Source: Acidobacteriota bacterium
GTDB taxonomy: Bacteria; Acidobacteriota; Blastocatellia; Pyrinomonadales; Pyrinomonadaceae
Reading direction: 5' to 3'
DNA length: 64,000 bases
Assembly: GCA_025463125.1 (NCBI GenBank)
Contig: JAOAPX010000041.1
Coordinates: 20,386-84,385, forward strand
Each line of letters starts with the position of its first letter. The first letter of the stretch is position 1. The notes beneath the pieces were generated by a model. It had not been told where the DNA came from. It saw only the letters and a program-made list of their open reading frames with translations, and ran no database searches. Positions 30,501 to 39,315 of this stretch are shown in pieces. Both the position numbers and the translations under genes were made by a program.

Positions 30501-31052
30501 ACCTTAGCTGATTTAAGGATTATGAATATTGCCGATTATGAGGAAATCAAACCGGGCGATAATATTGTTTTAGCCGGAATTGTTTCCGGCGCGCAGGTAA
30601 AATACAGTAAGAAAGGCAATCGATTTTGTATTCTGAGATTCGAAGATCAATCGAGCGGCGTGAAATGTCTGGCATGGGCGGAAGCTTTCGCAAAATACGC
30701 GGACCTTCTAAAAGACGACGAGCTTTTAATTATTGAAGCGAGAGTCGAATCGACTGAAGGACAGGAAGTTACGGTAATCTTGAACGAAGCCAGGCGTATT
30801 GCGGACGCCGTGCCTTTAAGAGCGAGAGAAGTTTCGATTACATTGCCTTCCGAAACTTTTAACGAGCTTTATTTTGAAGAATTGTTTACGCTTCTCAGTA
30901 AAAATCACGGCAAATGCGAAGTGCTTTTGAATTTTATGACCGAGGAAAACGTTTTTCTGAAATTGAGATCACAGCCTCTGCGCATTCAAGGCTCGAGTGT
31001 TTTGGAAAAAGAATTGAAAAGCAGAGGATGCAGCGTAAACTGGATTTTGTAA
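27519..31052 (+). CDS. dnaE: DNA polymerase III subunit alpha
   Basis: 1177-residue replicative polymerase. The N-terminal PHP domain begins [15 protein letters not shown]; the palm carries [20 protein letters not shown] and the catalytic MPDIDIDFC near residue 421; then the Pol III fingers, tandem HhH region ([10 protein letters not shown]), an OB domain ([28 protein letters not shown]) and a C-terminal tau-binding-type domain. Length matches the DnaE1 class. The promoter must overlap the start of divergent miaB. Confidence 0.98.
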   Translation: MGNLEFKTKDFVHLHMHSDYSLLQSAIQLKPLAKRLNELEMKACAITDYGNMYGAVSFYNSMKASGIHPIIGYEAIVTFGSRFDKQATIQSGERPYYHLVLLAKDYEGYLNLTHLASKAFTEGFHHKPRIDLELLAEKSKGLIALSSGFDGAVWHFLKQDNEKRVKENICTFEDIFGKGNFYVEIQDHGLDEESAIRKKIIDLTGKNQIPLVATNDAHYLTEEDARAHEILLCIGEGRTINENSRSAFGSQNYYLRSAEEMWSIFGEDLPEALTNTLKISEMCQLEIPMGDNLTLPKFPIPVDAGCNTTDEYFSKVVMEGFEERKAKVWLPQQSAGKLKYTFDEYHARIEKEIETIKNMGFPGYFLIVWEFIKYAVQKGIPVGPGRGSAAGSLVAYCLGITDVDPLQYDLLFERFLNPERVSMPDIDIDFCVRGRAEVINHVTEFYGRDSVCQIITFGTMASKAAIKDVGRALNMPYGDVEKIAKLIPPPVRGRNISISQALEQVADLKKAMDTDPKVKELVDLARRLEGCARHSSVHAAGVVISPKPLHELVPIAYSSKNELTSQYSMNDLEKVGMLKMDFLALTTLTVISDCLKTLKDKKAVEIDWSQVPLDDEKTLALFGDGRTEAIFQFESGGMQEICRRLKPKELEDLAALNALYRPGPLDGGMVDDFIARHRGEKKVQYIVPEMKDILCNTYGILVYQEQIMQLAQKLAGYSLGEADMMRRAMGKKKREEMAMHEEKFIGGAVERGIKREKAEEIFKLMAQFADYGFNRSHSVAYAYLAYQTAYLKAHYPAYFYASVLSHEAQDSAKVYKYSTELRSMGLKLLPPDINESDDGFTPLDDAVRYGLSAIKGIGSNSVLSVMEARTKGKFKSLFDFTTRIDQGAINKRGLESLITAGAFDSLKPASLNINQWRARLFAAIESALTHGQRMWSDKLRGQNALFGAVAGDEDSSGDEHLPDVPAWSQAEISRQEKASVGFYLSVHPLDDYKNTLADLRIMNIADYEEIKPGDNIVLAGIVSGAQVKYSKKGNRFCILRFEDQSSGVKCLAWAEAFAKYADLLKDDELLIIEARVESTEGQEVTVILNEARRIADAVPLRAREVSITLPSETFNELYFEELFTLLSKNHGKCEVLLNFMTEENVFLKLRSQPLRIQGSSVLEKELKSRGCSVNWIL

Positions 31053-31149
31053 GAGCTTTTTTATAAATTTTGTAAAAGCTTTTTTTATAAAAAAGCTGAA
31101 ATTCGAATATAAAAAGCGAAAATTTGAGTATTTTGAATATTTTGAATAT

Positions 31150-31992
31150 ATGGAAAATGATTTTAACAAGCAGGCTATCGAGCGCGTCCAAACCGCGAGA
31201 CATCCGTCCAGACCGTACGCGCTCGATATTTTTTCGTCTATTTTTGAAAATTTCGTAGAGATACACGGCGATCGTCGTTATGCCGATGATCCCGCTCTCG
31301 TCTGCGGTTTCGCGATGCTCGGAGATGAAGAGGTCGTCGTCGTCGGGCAGCAGAAAGGGCGCGATACGAATCAACGTAGATTGCGCAATTTCGGCATGCC
31401 CAAACCCGAAGGCTATCGAAAGGCTTTGCGCGTTATGAAACTTGCGGAAAAGTTCAAACGCCCGATACTAAGCTTTATAGACACCCCGGGCGCGTATCCC
31501 GGGATAGATGCCGAAGAGCGCGGTCAAGCCGAAGCAATCGCCTTTAATTTGCGAGAAATGGCTGGTTTAAAAGTGCCCATAATTGTTGTCGTTATCGGTG
31601 AAGGCGGTTCCGGCGGCGCTTTAGCCATCGGGATCGGGGATAAAGTTCTGATGATGGAAAATTCCGTCTACTCGGTTATCTCGCCCGAAGGCTGCGCGGC
31701 TATTTTATGGAAAGATGCCGGGCAGTCCGCGCGTGCGGCTGAATGTTTGCGTCTGACGGCGCCCGATCTGCTTCGATACGAATTGATAGACGAGATCATC
31801 CCGGAACATTCCGTATGGGTAGTTGATCGGAAAGAAGCGGATTCGGATTCTGAGTCTTCATTTGATTCCATCGGCGAAAATTTGAAACAAATTCTTCAAA
31901 GAAACTTAGAAGAATTGAATAAAATGGATGAAAATCAAAGAATGAAAAATCGTTATAATAAATTTAGAAAAATGGGCGCATGGATCGGGTAA
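31150..31992 (+). CDS. accA: Acetyl-CoA carboxylase carboxyltransferase subunit alpha
   Basis: Carboxyltransferase alpha subunit that moves CO2 from biotin to acetyl-CoA, with AccD. 280 residues; crotonase-like blocks [34 protein letters not shown] and [18 protein letters not shown] form the active site. It lacks about 35-40 N-terminal residues found in E. coli AccA: the frame extends only about 20 codons upstream without a start. Short forms exist in streptococci. Confidence 0.95.
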   Translation: MENDFNKQAIERVQTARHPSRPYALDIFSSIFENFVEIHGDRRYADDPALVCGFAMLGDEEVVVVGQQKGRDTNQRRLRNFGMPKPEGYRKALRVMKLAEKFKRPILSFIDTPGAYPGIDAEERGQAEAIAFNLREMAGLKVPIIVVVIGEGGSGGALAIGIGDKVLMMENSVYSVISPEGCAAILWKDAGQSARAAECLRLTAPDLLRYELIDEIIPEHSVWVVDRKEADSDSESSFDSIGENLKQILQRNLEELNKMDENQRMKNRYNKFRKMGAWIG

Positions 31993-32016
31993 TTTCAAAA
32001 AGGAATTTCAAAAAGG
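31991..32016. repeat. Perfect 13-bp tandem duplication at accA stop
   Basis: aatttcaaaaagg at 31991-32003 repeated exactly at 32004-32016, overlapping the last base of accA's stop. Confidence 0.85.
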
Positions 32017-32094
32017 GTTGAAGATGCAGAAACTTTCGAATTAAGCCTGTTTAATTGATCGGTAATCAATCCCGTTTAGAATTAAAAAAAGTAA

Positions 32095-32141
32095 AATAAG
32101 AAAGCCGTACAAGAATAAAGTTCTTGTACGGCTTTCTTATT
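32095..32141. terminator. Strong 21-bp hairpin between accA and ssb
   Basis: A perfect 21-bp stem (32095-32115 with 32121-32141) and a 5-base loop. The core AAGCCGTACAAGAA is GC-containing and both flanks are AT-rich, so it can end transcription from both sides. The rest of the 292-base gap (31993-32284) holds only short duplications. Confidence 0.75.
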
Positions 32142-32255
32142 GCTAGGCGTCCCTGCTTTGCAGATTAAAATTTAAAGTTGAAACACGCTAAACTCTTTAT
32201 GCTGAACCGCAAGAGACTTATCCAAAAGATTTGCCGAAAGGTTTAATTGAGATGC

Positions 32256-32280
32256 TTTTTTATATCCATTTTTTATATCC
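32256..32280. repeat. 13-bp-period duplication next to ssb stop
   Basis: ttttttatatcc at 32256-32267 and 32269-32280, five bases beyond the ssb stop codon. Confidence 0.8.
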
Positions 32281-32284
32281 CTTT

Positions 32285-32737
32285 TTAAAATGGAATGTCA
32301 TCGTCCGATGGAACCGCCTGGTTCATGCTTCCGGCGGGCGTTGCGGAACTTTTAGGCTCTTCGAAATCGTTGTAGCCGGCGGAGGAATCACCGGAGAATT
32401 CGTCTCCGCGCCCTGTGCTTATAAACTGCATATCGGTTGCGTGCACTTCGAGTGTATAGCGCGTTTTTCCGTCTCTATCGTTCCACTCTTCAACTCTGAG
32501 GCGTCCTTCGACGTAGATGGGGCTTCCTTTGGTCAAGTATTTTGAAGCTGTTTCGGCTTGTTTGTTCCAGAGCGTAACGCGAAACCATGTCGTTACGTCC
32601 TGCATTTCGCCGCCTTTATCTTTTTTCTTTTCATTTGTAGCGACCGAAAAGTTGCAGACTGCCGTGCCTTGCGGCGTGTAACGCAGTTCCGGGTCTCTGC
32701 CTAAATTGCCAACAATTATGATTTTGTTAAAAGACAT
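32285..32737 (-). CDS. ssb: Single-stranded DNA-binding protein
   Basis: 150-residue SSB: N-terminal OB fold (MSFNKIIIVGNLGRDPELRYTPQGTAVCNFSVAT, WFRVTLWNKQAE, YVEGRLRVEEW) followed by a disordered Gly/Ser linker and the acidic tip DDDIPF that recruits repair and replication partners. Confidence 0.97.
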   Translation of the reverse strand: MSFNKIIIVGNLGRDPELRYTPQGTAVCNFSVATNEKKKDKGGEMQDVTTWFRVTLWNKQAETASKYLTKGSPIYVEGRLRVEEWNDRDGKTRYTLEVHATDMQFISTGRGDEFSGDSSAGYNDFEEPKSSATPAGSMNQAVPSDDDIPF

Positions 32738-32890
32738 CTTGTGTTTTATTTTCTCCGTTTATAAGATAATTTGAAGCCAACTAAAGTTATTTAAAGTAAC
32801 ATCCGAATATGGTCTGCAACTTAAAGTTTAGTTATATTTTAGAATTATTTGCGTCATAATACAATCAAACTTCACAATAAAACCGCCCCG

Positions 32891-34198
32891 ATGAAGTCTA
32901 TTTTTCCGGTAATAACCGCGATTTGCCTGGCGCTTTTTTATTGCGTCGCAGCGAGCGGTCAAACCTCCTTTAAATCCATCGACACAAATAACGAGAAAAT
33001 CAATGCCTGCTGGGAATTGAACATCGACAATGTTTCTAGACAAAAGATTGCGTCTGATAAAGTATCAGCTCTATATTTCATAAAAGATAAAAATACGATT
33101 GAGTCAGTAAATTTAACTAATCGGCAAAGCGTTTGGACATTTGAAACCGGCGGCGAAATTTTCCCTGAACTAATCGCCGACTCTGAAAATTTATATGTCG
33201 TTAATTCGGTAAAAAATTCGGTAAGAAATAATTCGGTAAAAAATGATGAACAAAACAGATACTTTCTCAGATCAATAAATAATAAGAGCGGGTTAGTCGG
33301 GTGGGTTTCCGAAATCGAGTTTTCCGGGATTACGCTTGATGCGGGCTTAAACGATTTGGACGCGGGCGTTAACGCGCATCTCTACCAGACAAACGAAAAT
33401 GTGTTGTTCGGTCTTAAATCGTGCTTCGTAAACGTTAATAAAAATGATGGCAGCATTAGTTGGAGCCGGTGCTACAACGAATCGAAAAACCCAACATCCG
33501 CAAAATCTGCAAATAGTTATAAAAATAATTCTAACGGGCTCTTTGATACCTCCGGAGATTTTTACGCTTATTCTGATGGCATATATGTATATATCGTCTC
33601 GATAAAAAACGGGCAGATAATACATAAATTGCTTTTAAAAACACCTGTGTCGGCTAAAACATCGATCATCAAGCTCATAGATGATTCAACGGTCGTTATA
33701 GGAGATGAAAAAGGAAATTTATTTCTTTACAAAAGCAGGAACGCTAAACCGAGCTGGACATTCAAAAGCGGCGGGAGAATTTCCGGGATAATTAAAACAA
33801 ACAGAGGGCTTTTAATTACATCGTTTGATAACTTCGCATATATGCTCGATGAGAAAAACGGCGGAACTGTCTGGAGAAAAAGATTTGCGAATCGTATAAA
33901 GTTTAAGCCTTTTAATGAAGAGAACCTGGCAATAATTACTGTTGATGAAAAAAGCGCTTTTTTTGTAAATACTTCAAACGGGGATATTATTTACCAGATT
34001 TCCCTTCCCGATGAGGTTAATTTTCTAAACGCTCCTTACGCTTCTGCCGACAATTATTTGTTTTTAACCGATAAAGGTATTTTGGGTTACGGTACCGGGG
34101 CTTGCAAAAAAGAAAGCGGAAAGGCTTACCAATCCGCTTCTTTATTAACATCTTTACTAAAATCTTTACGAGAATCTTTACGAGAAAGTGTAAATTAA
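32891..34198 (+). CDS. Exported PQQ/BamB-like beta-propeller protein
   Basis: About 435 residues. ATG 32891 begins a clear Sec signal peptide (MKSIFPVITAICLALF, cleavage near VAASG/Q). The mature part contains repeated WxxxTGG-type strands (SVWTFETGGEIFP, PSWTFKSGGRISG, TVWRKRF), as in PQQ-repeat or BamB-like propellers. It could be an envelope scaffold; no catalytic site is recognised. Several short repeats alter the coding sequence, including NSVKNSVRNNSVKND and a C-terminal SLLKSLRESLRES. An ATG 14 codons upstream would spoil the signal peptide. Confidence 0.75.
   Translation: MKSIFPVITAICLALFYCVAASGQTSFKSIDTNNEKINACWELNIDNVSRQKIASDKVSALYFIKDKNTIESVNLTNRQSVWTFETGGEIFPELIADSENLYVVNSVKNSVRNNSVKNDEQNRYFLRSINNKSGLVGWVSEIEFSGITLDAGLNDLDAGVNAHLYQTNENVLFGLKSCFVNVNKNDGSISWSRCYNESKNPTSAKSANSYKNNSNGLFDTSGDFYAYSDGIYVYIVSIKNGQIIHKLLLKTPVSAKTSIIKLIDDSTVVIGDEKGNLFLYKSRNAKPSWTFKSGGRISGIIKTNRGLLITSFDNFAYMLDEKNGGTVWRKRFANRIKFKPFNEENLAIITVDEKSAFFVNTSNGDIIYQISLPDEVNFLNAPYASADNYLFLTDKGILGYGTGACKKESGKAYQSASLLTSLLKSLRESLRESVN
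34149..34184. repeat. Three 12-bp tandem repeats at the end of the propeller gene
   Basis: catctttactaa, aatctttacgag, aatctttacgag in direct succession. They encode the repetitive C-terminal SLLKSLRESLRE. Confidence 0.85.
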
Positions 34199-34205
34199 CC
34201 GTTTA

Positions 34206-34436
34206 CTAATGCGAATTGCCGTATTTTTGCATCATTGCATAAATTTCATCTTTAATCTGAAGCTTCTTCTTTTTGAGAGTAGATTCTTCTAATACCTCAT
34301 CGTCGTTTGGATAAGTCAGGTGCGCCAATTCCGTTAATCGTTTTTCGCAGCCTTGGTGCTGATTGATTAATTCTCTGAATGTCGGGTTCGATTTCAGCAA
34401 TTCATCTTTAACTGCATTAGTATTCAACATTTCCAT
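34206..34436 (-). CDS. DUF465 (YdcH-like) small protein
   Basis: 76-residue helical-hairpin protein of the DUF465 family: NPTFRELINQHQGCEKRLTELA and a C-terminal LKKKKLQIKDEIYAMMQKYG are typical. Function unknown in general. AGAGAGGAAG precedes the ATG. It converges on the propeller gene with a 7-base gap. Confidence 0.85.
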   Translation of the reverse strand: MEMLNTNAVKDELLKSNPTFRELINQHQGCEKRLTELAHLTYPNDDEVLEESTLKKKKLQIKDEIYAMMQKYGNSH

Positions 34437-34566
34437 AGCGATTTCTTCCTCTCTTTTTTAAATTAGTCGCGAAAATTTATTTTTAATATTTGTTTCGGAC
34501 TAAGTCAATGTTACTCCAAACGACTTTGCCGAATCAAGTTTTTGTTGTTTTTACTAATAAAAAAAA

Positions 34567-35106
34567 TTATATGAAACGCATCTGCATCTGCATAACAAGC
34601 GCGTTTTCGACAGGATCGGTGTAATAATTATTTCTTTTATACACGACTTCAAAACCATTTTTCCCGTAAAATTTCTGCGCGCTCAAATTCGATTCTCTCA
34701 CTTCAAGCCACACATTTTCGATTTTATTTTTGCGGCAAAAACGTAAGAAAGAATTAAAAATTTCCTGCCCGATACCTCTGTTTTGGGATTCCGGAAGCAC
34801 GGCTATATTTAACACTTCAGCTTCGTTGAATGCAGACTTTAAAGTTGAATTGAAGTCATTAGCTTTAATATTAAATTTGCTTTCACTGGTTGTATTTTTG
34901 GTTTTTATCAGACGCGCAAGCAAAAAACCGTATACATTTTTATTTATTTGGTTTTGGTAAATAATGGCGTATGTATCCGAACGCAGTAATTCCTCCGCGT
35001 AATCTTTCGCTGACCATACATTGATTTTAGAAGCCTCGGAAATTTTTAGGATCTGCTCAATATGAGTGGCAGTCATCGGAGCTATGCAGGAGTTTATTTC
35101 TGTCAT
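34567..35106 (-). CDS. rimI: Ribosomal-protein-alanine N-acetyltransferase (GNAT)
   Basis: 179-residue GNAT acetyltransferase. The acetyl-CoA pyrophosphate loop is QNRGIGQ, preceded by EVLNIAVLPES and followed by NVWLEVRESNLSAQKFYGKNGFEVVYKRNNYY, a pattern typical of RimI. An insert of about 25 residues lies before the core strand. Its position after tsaB is the common pairing. Confidence 0.9.
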   Translation of the reverse strand: MTEINSCIAPMTATHIEQILKISEASKINVWSAKDYAEELLRSDTYAIIYQNQINKNVYGFLLARLIKTKNTTSESKFNIKANDFNSTLKSAFNEAEVLNIAVLPESQNRGIGQEIFNSFLRFCRKNKIENVWLEVRESNLSAQKFYGKNGFEVVYKRNNYYTDPVENALVMQMQMRFI

Positions 35107-35174
35107 TACAATTGAAAGTAAATCAAATGAAAGGAATCGAAAAAATGAAAATTTTTGGAATATAATTGAAATAT

Positions 35175-35852
35175 TTATCTTCCGGCGGATATATACAAAG
35201 GTGTTAGATTATCAGACCCATTGTTTTTTATCGCTTCCTTTCCGATATAATCCGAAAGATAAAGCCCGGCATTAATAATATTTGCATTTGGAGCGCTTAT
35301 AAGCGGTTTTATTTCATCGCAAAGCTTCTGATTGGCAATTAATTTGAAAGCCTGCGGATTTTGCGCCAATCGGATAAAGTTTTCAACGGAAACGATTTGC
35401 GCAGAGTTTACGGATCCGTTTTTCACTGCCCAATCGGCTGCGGGTGCCGTAAGCTTCGCATCGTATTGCCGAAAGCAAACTTCGCTCTTGCTAAAAGAAA
35501 CCGCTGTCAATACTGGCACATCGGCGCTCGGAACACTTCCGCGGAAAGCTTCAAATAGTGAAACTCCCGTGCATTTGATATTCAAACCTGTTTTTAAACC
35601 GATTGCAGTCGCCAAACCGATTCTTGCACCCGTAAAACTTCCGGGTCCGATCGAAACGGCAATCTTTTCCAAATCGTGCGGTTTTATGTTATTTCGTTTC
35701 AAAAGTTCGGAGATTGCCGTAATTAATTCTTCCGAACGCGACACATCTCTTTCGCCAATCCATCGATCGACAATCAGTTCTCCTTCTAATAAAGACAAGC
35801 TTCCGCCTCCGACCGCGGTTTCGATGGCGAGCATCAATTCTTTTTTCTGCAT
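35175..35852 (-). CDS. tsaB: tRNA threonylcarbamoyladenosine biosynthesis protein TsaB
   Basis: 225-residue ASKHA-fold protein that works with TsaD and TsaE to make t6A37 in tRNA. The N-terminal LAIETAVGGGSLSLLEG and the IAVSIGPGSFTGARIGLATAIGL motif are diagnostic. Followed by rimI. Confidence 0.95.
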   Translation of the reverse strand: MQKKELMLAIETAVGGGSLSLLEGELIVDRWIGERDVSRSEELITAISELLKRNNIKPHDLEKIAVSIGPGSFTGARIGLATAIGLKTGLNIKCTGVSLFEAFRGSVPSADVPVLTAVSFSKSEVCFRQYDAKLTAPAADWAVKNGSVNSAQIVSVENFIRLAQNPQAFKLIANQKLCDEIKPLISAPNANIINAGLYLSDYIGKEAIKNNGSDNLTPLYISAGR

Positions 35853-35861
35853 TTATAGTTA

Positions 35862-36722
35862 TTATTTCTTTTTTAAAAGCGCCTCCGAAATTCTCGCAAA
35901 AGCAGGCTTCGAACGTTTTAGAAGGTTTCCGATCTGATAATACAGCCGGCTTCCTTTATCAAAATCTCCTTCCATTTCCACGGTCGCCTGTACGGGGTTC
36001 GGCGGTATGCGCTTGCGTATCTGCTGTAAAAGGTATTCTCTATCTCCGAGTCGTATATGCAAAGGCTGCAAACGCACTTCGCTCCGCCATTCTTTTTCGA
36101 CAGCCCTTGTCAGCCATCCTGGCAGATTTTTCGCTTCGCCGGCAAACGGCAAATCGTCTACAAAAAGGTTCAGGTATTTATGCGCTAGTCCGATCGTGCA
36201 AATTATCCAGCGCCGCCTGCGGGAGCTTATGATGTTCAGGCATCGTTCCCAATCGAAATCTTTCGGGCGGTTTTCTACGGCGTAAAAGATGTCGTACAAC
36301 CTGTGTTTGTACGCGCCGCCGTCAGTCAGCCAGTGAACGCATAAAACGCGCAGATGATCTTCCGGGCGCAATACACGGACAGCGGTTTCATTTATTTTAA
36401 CGATTCTCGAATTTTCAAACAAATTATCCCATTCAACCGAATCGAGATGTCTCGCCCCGCAATGAATATCAACGCGCGAAGGCTCTTCAAACGTTTCAAG
36501 ACGCAAAAGCGCGTCTTTGTATTTTCCCGGCTCGATCATAAAATCGAAATCCGTAAAATTCCGCATCTTCGGATCCGGGTAAAACTGCGCCGCGCTCCAG
36601 CCTTTAATTAAAATAGGCTTGAAACCGGTTTCTTCAAACCATTTCCAAGCCTTTTCTAAATTATGTTCCTGAACTTTATAGAAAATTGTTTGAAATTTAT
36701 TATCAACAATTTCCGGACTCAT
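35862..36722 (-). CDS. NTP_transf_5 family nucleotidyltransferase
   Basis: 286 residues from ATG 36722, placed 7 bases after the stop of the PqqD-domain gene. [16 protein letters not shown] and [12 protein letters not shown] (Asp58, Asp60) give the nucleotidyltransferase G..(K/R)..DxD pattern of the uncharacterised NTP_transf_5 family. Such proteins recur next to HprK-like kinases and PqqD proteins in peptide-modification and polysaccharide loci. A nucleotidyl transfer to a peptide, sugar or protein is plausible; the substrate is unknown. A longer open frame upstream overlaps the PqqD gene and is unlikely to be translated. Confidence 0.85.
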   Translation of the reverse strand: MSPEIVDNKFQTIFYKVQEHNLEKAWKWFEETGFKPILIKGWSAAQFYPDPKMRNFTDFDFMIEPGKYKDALLRLETFEEPSRVDIHCGARHLDSVEWDNLFENSRIVKINETAVRVLRPEDHLRVLCVHWLTDGGAYKHRLYDIFYAVENRPKDFDWERCLNIISSRRRRWIICTIGLAHKYLNLFVDDLPFAGEAKNLPGWLTRAVEKEWRSEVRLQPLHIRLGDREYLLQQIRKRIPPNPVQATVEMEGDFDKGSRLYYQIGNLLKRSKPAFARISEALLKKK

Positions 36723-36729
36723 CTGTCTT

Positions 36730-37299
36730 TTAGCCCTTTTTGCTCGCAGCGGTTTTTGCTCCTGCCGTTGCGATACATTCGCAAGTGGCACCCGCGCCCG
36801 AACATCCGCACGCAAATCCGGCACCACAAGCGGGGCTGCAGCTTGTACAAGGGGTTCCTCTGTTACAATTTCCCGTTCCGCAGCTGTCAGCCGTCTGAAC
36901 GCCTGAACAGGCAACAGCCAGAACTGCCGTCGGAGCGACCAACGATGCGATAACCGGCAAAGCTACGACCGAAGCGAACCCGATTTTCTTTAAAACCGAA
37001 CGTCGACTTTCACCGGCAAATTTTGAAGTAACGTTTGTTTCTAAAAGATTGCGTTCGTTTAACTGGTCGATTGCGAGCCAGATAAGATCTTCTTCGACCT
37101 TGGTTCCTGATTGTTTTTCAAACTGCAAAACAATTTCGCTTACAGATGTTTTACCATCGCAATTTTTCCAAACGAATGCCGCCGTTTGGTTTAAGCAGTG
37201 GGCTTTATCAGTTTTCAAATCATAAACCAATACTTCATCTGGCATTTCCTGTATCACCAGTCCGTTTTTACGAGCCGTAGGGGCTTGTGGGTTATTCAT
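36730..37299 (-). CDS. PqqD-domain protein with internal twin-arginine/hydrophobic segment and ten-Cys tail
   Basis: 189 residues. Residues 1-90 match PqqD, the winged-helix RiPP recognition element: [27 protein letters not shown] and [14 protein letters not shown]. Residues 98-105 read SRRSVLKK, a twin-arginine-like motif, followed by a hydrophobic stretch 106-130 ending AVLAVA. The tail 131-175 has ten cysteines (131, 140, 145, 151, 154, 158, 164, 166, 173, 175) in Gly/Ala/Ser-rich sequence. Start 37299 is set by GGAGGAG 5 bases upstream; an earlier in-frame ATG would include the ribosome site in the coding sequence. The layout suggests a self-guided exported peptide or Cys-rich substrate of the flanking enzymes (inferred). 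Confidence 0.85.
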   Translation of the reverse strand: MNNPQAPTARKNGLVIQEMPDEVLVYDLKTDKAHCLNQTAAFVWKNCDGKTSVSEIVLQFEKQSGTKVEEDLIWLAIDQLNERNLLETNVTSKFAGESRRSVLKKIGFASVVALPVIASLVAPTAVLAVACSGVQTADSCGTGNCNRGTPCTSCSPACGAGFACGCSGAGATCECIATAGAKTAASKKG

Positions 37300-37336
37300 T
37301 ATTTCTCCTCCGAAATTCATCTTAAGATGTATAGAA

Positions 37337-38176
37337 TTAAATTTTAAAAGCTAGTTTTGCAAAAAAACTTTTAATGAGCAAAGCAGTATCTACCGCTTCA
37401 GCTCGCATAGTTTTTGTGATTATTGCACGTTCGGCAACTTTATTCAACACATTTAACGTAAATTCAGGCTTATTTCTTATCGGTATCGTGTGCGGAAGAA
37501 TTTCCATAATTCCTTGTCCGGCACTGAGTTGCTCGGGTTTCCATTCCGCGCCTTCGACATACTCGGTAATCAAAACCATTGCCACGGGTACCGCGTCCGT
37601 ACCCGCGACGGCACCGAACTCCTCGACCGGCAGATCTTTCTGCGCGTATTGATCAATAATACCCCGCACGGAAAGCATTTTCGGAAACGGGTGAACATAT
37701 CCGTTTTCATCTAAAACCGCGTATTCATCGGAATAATAAACTGCTCCCTGCCTGATCAAAGCCGCGACAAGCGAAGTTTTCCCATGGTAGCTTCTCGCTG
37801 GAATGACAATCGCTTTTCCGTCGATGGCGACAACGCCTGCGTGCAGAAACACTCTGCCGACGGCAAACTCCGCAACCGTAATCCGAACTTTGCTTTCGAG
37901 CGTATCAAGCAGAAATTCAAATGAAACGTCGGAAACTATTTTTTCTTTGTTTTTCTCCAGCGAATAAGTAAAATTATCACCGTTTATATAAAAAATATGA
38001 TCGCTCGTCTGATTTTCAACCAGGTTAAATTCCCTGCTCAGGCTATCGGCGAGACAATTTTTAATTAAATTAAAATCAATATCGCAATCCGCCTCGATGC
38101 TGATTTTAACGCCGTAGGATTCAAAGCTTATTTTTTTTTGCTTTTCTTTTAATTCCTTTTTCACTTCGTTTTCCAT
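37337..38176 (-). CDS. HprK-related serine kinase-like protein
   Basis: 279 residues. The C-terminal half resembles HPr kinase/phosphorylase: a P-loop-like IPARSYHGKTSL (HGKT at 131-134), then GAVYYSDEYAVLD and LITEY, without the HPr-specific C-terminal helix. The first P-loop glycine is replaced. The N-terminal 100 residues are unlike HprK and may bind the partner. It is first of three linked genes with the PqqD-domain protein (37 bases away) and the nucleotidyltransferase, as in the HprK-related kinase A systems described near exopolysaccharide loci and in lasso-peptide kinases. The target is unknown. Confidence 0.85.
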   Translation of the reverse strand: MENEVKKELKEKQKKISFESYGVKISIEADCDIDFNLIKNCLADSLSREFNLVENQTSDHIFYINGDNFTYSLEKNKEKIVSDVSFEFLLDTLESKVRITVAEFAVGRVFLHAGVVAIDGKAIVIPARSYHGKTSLVAALIRQGAVYYSDEYAVLDENGYVHPFPKMLSVRGIIDQYAQKDLPVEEFGAVAGTDAVPVAMVLITEYVEGAEWKPEQLSAGQGIMEILPHTIPIRNKPEFTLNVLNKVAERAIITKTMRAEAVDTALLIKSFFAKLAFKI

Positions 38177-38193
38177 TATTTTGCCCGATGCTT

Positions 38194-39222
38194 CTAATTT
38201 GTTTTAACAAACAATTTTCTATGGCTCAAGACCAGGAGACCGAGCGATTGCAGGAAAATTAAAATGAAAACCGGCGCGAAAAAAAGACCGCCGTAATTGA
38301 GCCAGATCAAAATTAAAATTAATACCGTAATAGAGCAAGCGCCGTATAAAATCGTCACAAATCTATGTGTAAATCCTTTTATGACCAGCCGTTGATAGAT
38401 GTGCTCGCGATGCGCCGTCCAAATCTTTTCTTTTTTTAATAAGCGCCGAAATAAAGTAAACGCCGAGTCGAATACAAAAAACCACACTAAAACGACGCTT
38501 AAAACCGGAAAAAGATAAAATTGATCCGGATTTTCCTTTTTAGCAATCAGCGGCAAAACAGCAAACGAAAAACCCAGGAAGGCGCTGCCGACATCTCCCA
38601 TAAAGATTTTTGCGGGCTGCCAGTTATGCATCAAAAACCCGAGACAGGAAAAAGCGATGATGCCGCCGTAAACTGCCGATTCGTCCAGTCCGAGCATTTT
38701 ACCGGCAAGAAACCATCCAAGCCCCGCCGTGACCGCCTGCAATCCGGCAATCCCGTCAATCCCGTCCATAAAATTATAGGCGTTCGTCAGCCATACAATC
38801 CATAGAAAAGAAAATACAAACCCGGCTCTTCCCGTTTCAAAAGTTCCTAAAAAAGGCAGATATAAAACGTCTATATAACCGTAACTGTAAATAATCAGAG
38901 AAGTTGCGATTGCGTGAACTAAAAATCTCCATACCACCGAAATTGAACATAAATCATCGAGCCAGCTGATTGATGTAATCAGAAAAGCCGCCGCCACATA
39001 AGAATATTCAACCGTCCCGTTATTTATAAACGTGTAAACGGAATAAAAAAGTATTGAAATTATTACGAAAATCAAACCGCCGCCGCGCGGAACCGGCGCC
39101 TTATGCGAGCTGCGTTCGTTCGGAATATCATAAATCTGCTTTTTCGTACTCCAGCGCCGAAACCATTCAACACCGATGTATGAAAGCAAAAATGTTGTTA
39201 AAAATAAAATAAATTCAGTCAT
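38194..39222 (-). CDS. WbpL/WecA-like polyprenyl-phosphate sugar-1-phosphate transferase
   Basis: Integral membrane initiating transferase (342 residues, about ten helices) that places a HexNAc-1-phosphate on undecaprenyl phosphate. Family motifs: IPNERSSHKAPVPRGGG, SWLDD, NAYNFMDGIDGIAG, FMGDVGSAFLGF and the C-terminal HREHIYQRL. These fit WbpL-type enzymes, which usually work with the neighbouring SDR epimerase. The ATG lies at the edge of a 13-bp tandem-repeat array and has no clear ribosome site; an alternative TTG is three codons upstream. Confidence 0.93.
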   Translation of the reverse strand: MTEFILFLTTFLLSYIGVEWFRRWSTKKQIYDIPNERSSHKAPVPRGGGLIFVIISILFYSVYTFINNGTVEYSYVAAAFLITSISWLDDLCSISVVWRFLVHAIATSLIIYSYGYIDVLYLPFLGTFETGRAGFVFSFLWIVWLTNAYNFMDGIDGIAGLQAVTAGLGWFLAGKMLGLDESAVYGGIIAFSCLGFLMHNWQPAKIFMGDVGSAFLGFSFAVLPLIAKKENPDQFYLFPVLSVVLVWFFVFDSAFTLFRRLLKKEKIWTAHREHIYQRLVIKGFTHRFVTILYGACSITVLILILIWLNYGGLFFAPVFILIFLQSLGLLVLSHRKLFVKTN

Positions 39223-39315
39223 TATTTGCAAACATCATTTGCGGACATCATTTGCGGATATTACTTACGAACATCATTTGCGAACATTACTTGCGGGCAT
39301 AATCTGCGAACATTT
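39219..39315. repeat. 13-bp tandem repeat array, about eight copies
   Basis: Units of exactly 13 bases start at 39219, 39232, 39245, 39258, 39271, 39284, 39297 and, partly, 39310. Consensus acatcatttgcgg; the copies at 39232 and 39245 are identical and the others differ by one to five bases. The array fills the whole gap between the SDR stop and the WbpL-like start, so the transcript leader of that gene is made of it. Confidence 0.85.

Noticed and set aside
31053..31100. T-rich repeats after dnaE as a terminator
   Set aside because: The AGCTTTTTT/AAAAAAGCT stem is almost all A-T and lacks a clear U tract after a GC stem; looks like another short duplication.
36723..36914. 64-residue N-terminal extension of the nucleotidyltransferase
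   Set aside because: It lies antiparallel in frame inside the PqqD gene's Cys-rich tail on the same strand, has Ala/Arg-biased composition, and a natural ATG follows 7 bases after the PqqD stop.
35862..38176. A lasso-peptide gene cluster
   Set aside because: HprK-like, PqqD and NTP_transf_5 proteins occur there, but no asparagine-synthetase-like cyclase, transglutaminase-like protease or ABC exporter is adjacent.
39219..39315. The 13-bp array as a CRISPR
   Set aside because: Units are contiguous with no spacers, far shorter than CRISPR repeats, and no cas gene is near.
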